Shown here: positions 15,101-17,735 of the stretch, piece by piece
How the letters are laid out: each line of letters starts with the position of its first letter
Position numbering within the stretch: position 1 is the stretch's first letter
Assembly (NCBI GenBank): GCA_046048295.1
Contig: JBJOGJ010000059.1
Coordinates: 1 to 17,735 of the forward strand
Source: CBDCWA01 sp046048295
GTDB taxonomy: Bacteria; Pseudomonadota; Alphaproteobacteria; Rhizobiales; Hyphomicrobiaceae
Direction: 5' to 3'
DNA length: 17,735 nucleotides
Program-made: the position numbers and the translations under genes
The notes under the pieces: model-generated
What the model was told of the DNA's origin: nothing
Databases searched by the model: none
The model's input: the letters and a program-made list of their open reading frames with translations, nothing else

Positions 15101-16339
15101 ATGTTTGAGGGACTGAAGACTGTCAGCCGGCTCGCCATCGTTGCGGCTGCCGGCATGTTTGCAACGGCCGCTTCCGCTGCCGATCTCGGCGGCAACTGCT
15201 GCGCCGACCTCGAAGAGCGCGTTGCCGAGCTCGAGGCCACCGCTGCTCGCAAGGGCAACCGGCAGGTGTCTCTGACCGTTTACGGCCAGGTCAACGAGAT
15301 GGTCATGTTCTGGGACGACGGCTTCGAGACCAATGCTTACGTCGGCGTCAACGACGACAGCCGCTCGCGCTTCGGCTTCAAGGGTTCTGCCAAGATCAAC
15401 AGCGACTGGTCTGCTGGCTACCTCATCGAGATCGGCCTTCGCACCGCTCGGTCCGACCGCTGGACCCAGGACTTCGACGGTGACACCCTCACCCTCGACC
15501 TCCGCAAGTCGGCCTGGTACCTCCAGTCGAAGACCTTCGGAAAGCTGACCGTCGGTCGCGAATCGTCCGTCAACAGCGGCATCTTCGACATCAACCTCGC
15601 CCGCATCAACGCCCCGCGGTTCGAGAACTTCAACAACCGCATGGACGTTCGTGGTACGGACGGTAGCTTCCTGACCCGCTGGGACCGTACGGTTCCGCAG
15701 CGCGGCTATGACGCTCCGACCGTCTCGCGCTCGAACCAGGTTCGCTACGACTCGCCGACGTTCGCGGGCTTCAAGTTCGCTGCGAGCTGGGGTCAGGACG
15801 ACTACTGGGCCACGTCGCTTCGTTATGCCGGCGAGTTTGGCGGCTTCCGCGTTGCCGCTGGCGCTGCCTACACCTGGAGCAACGACAAGAACAGCGACCA
15901 CAACGATGGTTGCTCGACCATCAACAACGAGGTCGATTGCGAAGGCTGGATGGCTGGCGGTAGCGTCATGCACACCCCGACCGGTCTCTTCGTCTCCGGT
16001 AGCTACGGCGAGATGACGGACAACCTCCGTCCGGCCACGATGGCGAGCAAGAAGGACGTTGCTTGGCTGGTGTCCGCCGGTATCGAGCAGAAGTGGATCT
16101 CGCTCGGCAAGACGACCCTCTACGGTACTTACTACTCGGGTGAGAACAACCTAAACCTGATCGGCGACGAGGACGCGAGCACCACGTGGTCCATCGGCAT
16201 TAACCAGCAGGTCTCTGCTGCTGCGATGGACCTCTACCTCGCGTACTACAACTCTCAGGCCGACCTGAAGCAGGGTGGCGTCGAACTCGACACCGAGAAC
16301 TTCCAGGCCATCATCACCGGCGCAAAGATCAGGTTCTGA
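15101..16339 (+). CDS. Outer-membrane porin (alphaproteobacterial type)
   Basis: A 412-residue beta-barrel porin. The signal peptide is residues 1-26 (MFEGLKTVSRLAIVAAAGMF...AASA), with cleavage before ADLGG. A short charged helix (DLEERVAELEATAARKG, 36-52) precedes the first barrel strand (VSLTVYGQVNEMVMFWDDG). Alternating amphipathic strands continue to the C-terminal aromatic residue Phe412 (ITGAKIRF), the usual BAM signal. A periplasm-facing pair, C33-C34, and a loop pair (GCSTINNEVDC) could form disulfides. The ATG at 15101 is preferred over a GTG at 15092 because GTGGAG is correctly spaced for the ATG. Codon use is strongly biased to C-ending codons, as in abundant proteins. It is monocistronic with its own terminator, and would admit small anionic solutes such as aromatic acids. 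Confidence 0.93.
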   Translation: MFEGLKTVSRLAIVAAAGMFATAASAADLGGNCCADLEERVAELEATAARKGNRQVSLTVYGQVNEMVMFWDDGFETNAYVGVNDDSRSRFGFKGSAKINSDWSAGYLIEIGLRTARSDRWTQDFDGDTLTLDLRKSAWYLQSKTFGKLTVGRESSVNSGIFDINLARINAPRFENFNNRMDVRGTDGSFLTRWDRTVPQRGYDAPTVSRSNQVRYDSPTFAGFKFAASWGQDDYWATSLRYAGEFGGFRVAAGAAYTWSNDKNSDHNDGCSTINNEVDCEGWMAGGSVMHTPTGLFVSGSYGEMTDNLRPATMASKKDVAWLVSAGIEQKWISLGKTTLYGTYYSGENNLNLIGDEDASTTWSIGINQQVSAAAMDLYLAYYNSQADLKQGGVELDTENFQAIITGAKIRF

Positions 16340-16374
16340 TCTGAGTTGCTGACAGACTACCCCAATCTCAACTT

Positions 16375-16401
16375 GAGCCGTCCCTTGGGGCGGCTCTTTT
16401 T
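16375..16401 (+). terminator. Rho-independent terminator of the porin gene
   Basis: GAGCCG (16375-16380) pairs with CGGCTC (16391-16396), with inner pairing of TCC and GGG around a short CTTG loop. A run of five T follows at 16397-16401. It lies 36 bp after the porin stop. The opposite strand has no T-run after the hairpin, so it does not look bidirectional. Confidence 0.88.
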
Positions 16402-16455
16402 GATTGCGGCTCGCTGCCAAGCCGGTGATCCGACCAAACGGATCCGGTTCACGGC

Positions 16456-17493
16456 TCAGTTGTTGAAGCGGTCCTCGCGCCAGAGGCCGAGCACCTCCTG
16501 CACCGGGCGGTCGGAGAACGAGAAGACGGTGCTCTCGTCGTCCGCCTCGTGCGACGCCGGCATCCAGCTCGGCACCACCCAGACGTCCTGCGGCCCCCAC
16601 TCCAGCACTATGCCGTCGCCAACGCGCGTGCGCCCGCGGCCTTCGATGCAGGTGAACACCGTGGCGTCAGATGAGCGATAGCGCGAGGTGGTCGTGCCCT
16701 TCGGCAGCAACTGGATGAAGGTGCCGATGGTCGGCATGGCGTGCCCGCCGGTCTCCGGGTTGGTGAACTTCATCTTGAAGCCGTGACAGGGATCGGGCTC
16801 CGAATTCTTCTTCAATGTTTCCAGGACCTCGCGGGTGCGGGCGTAGGGATAGTTGAAGACCGGCGAGGTACGGCCCGCTGGCTTGTGGTCGACCGGCATG
16901 AGGTTGTTGCCGTAACGCATGGGGCTGTCGCCTACGGGGCGCGAGATCGGCTGCGTGTCCTCCGGGTAGTGCTCCATGAAGGAGGCGTCGAGCGCCTTGA
17001 CGATCGGGATGTCGAGGCCGTCGAGCCAGAACATCGGCTCGGCCGTCTCATTGGCGTGGTCGTGCCAGGTGTTGGCGGGCGTGATGACGAAGTCGCCGAC
17101 GTTCATCACCGTCTTCTCGCCATCGACCGAGGTGGTGGCCCCCTGGCCCTCCAGGATGAAGCGCAGCGCCGATTGCGAATGGCGGTGGGAAGGCGCGATC
17201 TCGCCCGGCATCACCATCTGGACGCCTGCGAACAGTGCCGTCGTGATCTTGGATTCGCCCTTGAAGCCGGGGTTCTCGAGCAGCAGGACGCGGCGCTCGG
17301 CCTCCTTGGCCGTGATGAGGCCGCCGGCCTCCATCATCGCGTCGCGGATTTCCTTGAAGTGCCAGACGGCCGGGCGGCAGTTGCTCTTCGGCTCGGGCGT
17401 GACAAGGTCGGCGAGCACGGTCCACAGCGCATCGAGGTTCTTGTCGCGGATCTTGCTGTAGAAGGCCTGACGCTCCGGCGTGTCCTCAGCCAT
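16456..17493 (-). CDS. gtdA: Gentisate 1,2-dioxygenase
   Basis: A 345-residue bicupin dioxygenase. Its length and order fit gentisate 1,2-dioxygenase, which opens gentisate (2,5-dihydroxybenzoate) between the carboxyl- and proximal hydroxyl-bearing carbons to give maleylpyruvate. The N-terminal cupin carries the Fe(II) triad H103, H105 (PSHRHSQSALRFILEG) and H144 (ITPANTWHDHAN). The C-terminal cupin (about 240-345) retains the fold (SDATVFTCIEGRGRTRVGD, WGPQDVWVVPSWMPASHEAD). The ATG at 17493 has AAGGAAA upstream; an earlier ATG in frame would lie in the promoter region. The neighbour across the divergent promoter is maleylpyruvate isomerase, the next enzyme of the pathway, which strongly supports the call. 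1-Hydroxy-2-naphthoate or salicylate dioxygenases are close relatives and cannot be fully excluded. Confidence 0.92.
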   Translation of the reverse strand: MAEDTPERQAFYSKIRDKNLDALWTVLADLVTPEPKSNCRPAVWHFKEIRDAMMEAGGLITAKEAERRVLLLENPGFKGESKITTALFAGVQMVMPGEIAPSHRHSQSALRFILEGQGATTSVDGEKTVMNVGDFVITPANTWHDHANETAEPMFWLDGLDIPIVKALDASFMEHYPEDTQPISRPVGDSPMRYGNNLMPVDHKPAGRTSPVFNYPYARTREVLETLKKNSEPDPCHGFKMKFTNPETGGHAMPTIGTFIQLLPKGTTTSRYRSSDATVFTCIEGRGRTRVGDGIVLEWGPQDVWVVPSWMPASHEADDESTVFSFSDRPVQEVLGLWREDRFNN

Positions 17494-17628
17494 GGCCGTT
17501 TCCTTTCGCGTTTCGTCTCTGGTGGGCGGCCTTGTTGCTGCCACCTGCAATTGAGGATTGACCGTATACTTTCAACAAGTATGCTGTCAAACCAATCGAA
17601 AACACCAGCCAGAGGAGGCGCCGGCGCC
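17494..17628. promoter_or_regulatory. Divergent promoter region of the gentisate genes
   Basis: This 135-bp region separates the dioxygenase and isomerase start codons. It contains the AAGGAAA site for the minus-strand gene, the AGAGGAGG site for the plus-strand gene at 17611-17618, and the long dyad described separately at 17558-17590. One regulator bound at the dyad could control both directions. Confidence 0.65.
17558..17590. promoter_or_regulatory. 33-bp imperfect palindrome with face-to-face promoter elements (likely operator)
   Basis: Left arm TTGACCGTATACTT (17558-17571) and right arm AAGTATGCTGTCAA (17577-17590) are inverted copies with 12 of 14 matches, around a 5-bp spacer. Each arm supplies a -35 for one direction and a -10 for the other. 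Rightward: TTGACC (17558-17563), 16 bp, TATGCT (17580-17585). Leftward: TTGACA (17590-17585), 16 bp, TATACG (17568-17563). Binding of a dimeric regulator here would occlude both promoters. The regulator gene is not in the window. Confidence 0.65.
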
Positions 17629-17735
17629 ATGATTACACTGCACGGCTATTTCAGGAGCGGCGCCGCCTACCGCACGCGCATCGCCCTCAACTTCAAGGGC
17701 ATTCCCTACCAGCAGGTTTCGCATCACCTGCGCAA
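17629..17735 (+). CDS. Maleylpyruvate/maleylacetoacetate isomerase, zeta-class GST (partial, cut by window end)
   Basis: Only the first 35 codons are present: MITLHGYFRSGAAYRTRIAL and the continuation NFKGIPYQQVSHHLR. This is the N-terminal thioredoxin-like domain of zeta-class glutathione transferases, with S10 at the start of the active-site loop (SGAAYRTRIAL). Zeta GSTs usually show SSxxxR; a Ser-Gly start is, as I recall, seen in bacterial maleylpyruvate isomerases such as NagL, which fits the gentisate setting. The enzyme would isomerise maleylpyruvate to fumarylpyruvate with glutathione. AGAGGAGG lies 10 bp before the ATG. A fumarylpyruvate hydrolase gene would be expected further right. 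Confidence 0.85.
   Translation, partial: MITLHGYFRSGAAYRTRIALNFKGIPYQQVSHHLR

Noticed and set aside
16427..16444. Hairpin GATCCG-accaaa-CGGATC after the gentisate dioxygenase stop
   Set aside because: The stem is only 6 bp and no T-run follows on the minus strand. It might slow transcription but is not a convincing terminator.
1..17735. Mobile elements, CRISPR arrays, tRNA or rRNA genes
   Set aside because: No transposase or integrase frame, terminal repeats, regular repeat-spacer pattern, or tRNA/rRNA-like sequence was found on either strand.

Overview
The window is GC-rich, densely coded chromosomal DNA. It most resembles an alphaproteobacterium of the Hyphomicrobiales (Rhizobiales) type. 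The clearest taxonomic hint is the porin at 15101-16339: its mature N-terminus carries a short ELE-rich helix followed by a KGNRQVSLTVYGQVNE-like strand, a pattern typical of porins from that order. The order coxG-coxM-coxS-coxL also fits. No sequence search was possible, so the taxonomy is an inference.

Layout, left to right. A possible 3' tail of an upstream gene (1-36) precedes an MFS transporter (134-1315, +), which converges on a small lipoprotein gene (1332-1694, -). A three-gene minus-strand unit follows: a 4,5-dihydroxyphthalate decarboxylase-like protein (3519-4520), a muconate-cycloisomerase-type enolase-superfamily enzyme (2384-3487) and a carboxymuconolactone-decarboxylase-family protein (1838-2380). 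It diverges from a zinc alcohol dehydrogenase (4620-5720, +). A long minus-strand run from 13146 to 5798 encodes, in transcription order, a beta-hydroxyacid dehydrogenase-like protein, a glutaryl-CoA-dehydrogenase-like acyl-CoA dehydrogenase, an SDR, and then a coxG-M-S-L cluster for a three-subunit molybdenum hydroxylase. Diverging from that run are an ACMSD-like amidohydrolase (13251-14270, +) and a small zincin metalloprotease (14278-14658, +). After a noncoding gap of about 440 bp come the porin and its rho-independent terminator. The right end holds gentisate 1,2-dioxygenase (16456-17493, -), diverging from a truncated zeta-class GST/maleylpyruvate isomerase (17629 to the edge, +).

Taken together this is an aromatic or heteroaromatic acid catabolic region. 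Uptake is covered by an outer-membrane porin and an MFS carrier. Hydroxylation without oxygenases is offered by the Mo/FAD/2Fe-2S enzyme. There are decarboxylase-type enzymes, alcohol and acyl-CoA dehydrogenases, lactonising and lactone-type enzymes, and a gentisate ring-cleavage branch. The actual substrate cannot be read from the sequence. No transcriptional regulator, CoA ligase or cox maturation gene lies in the window.

Points most worth a second look are: the amidohydrolase lacking the first His of its metal-binding HxH motif; the molybdenum subunit with a PVRGAGR active-site loop instead of the CO-dehydrogenase loop; the decarboxylase/cycloisomerase/CMD trio; a large palindrome at 17558-17590 that carries two face-to-face promoter-like element pairs between the gentisate genes; and a possible structured RNA in the gap before the porin. 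No mobile elements, CRISPR arrays, tRNAs or rRNAs were seen.
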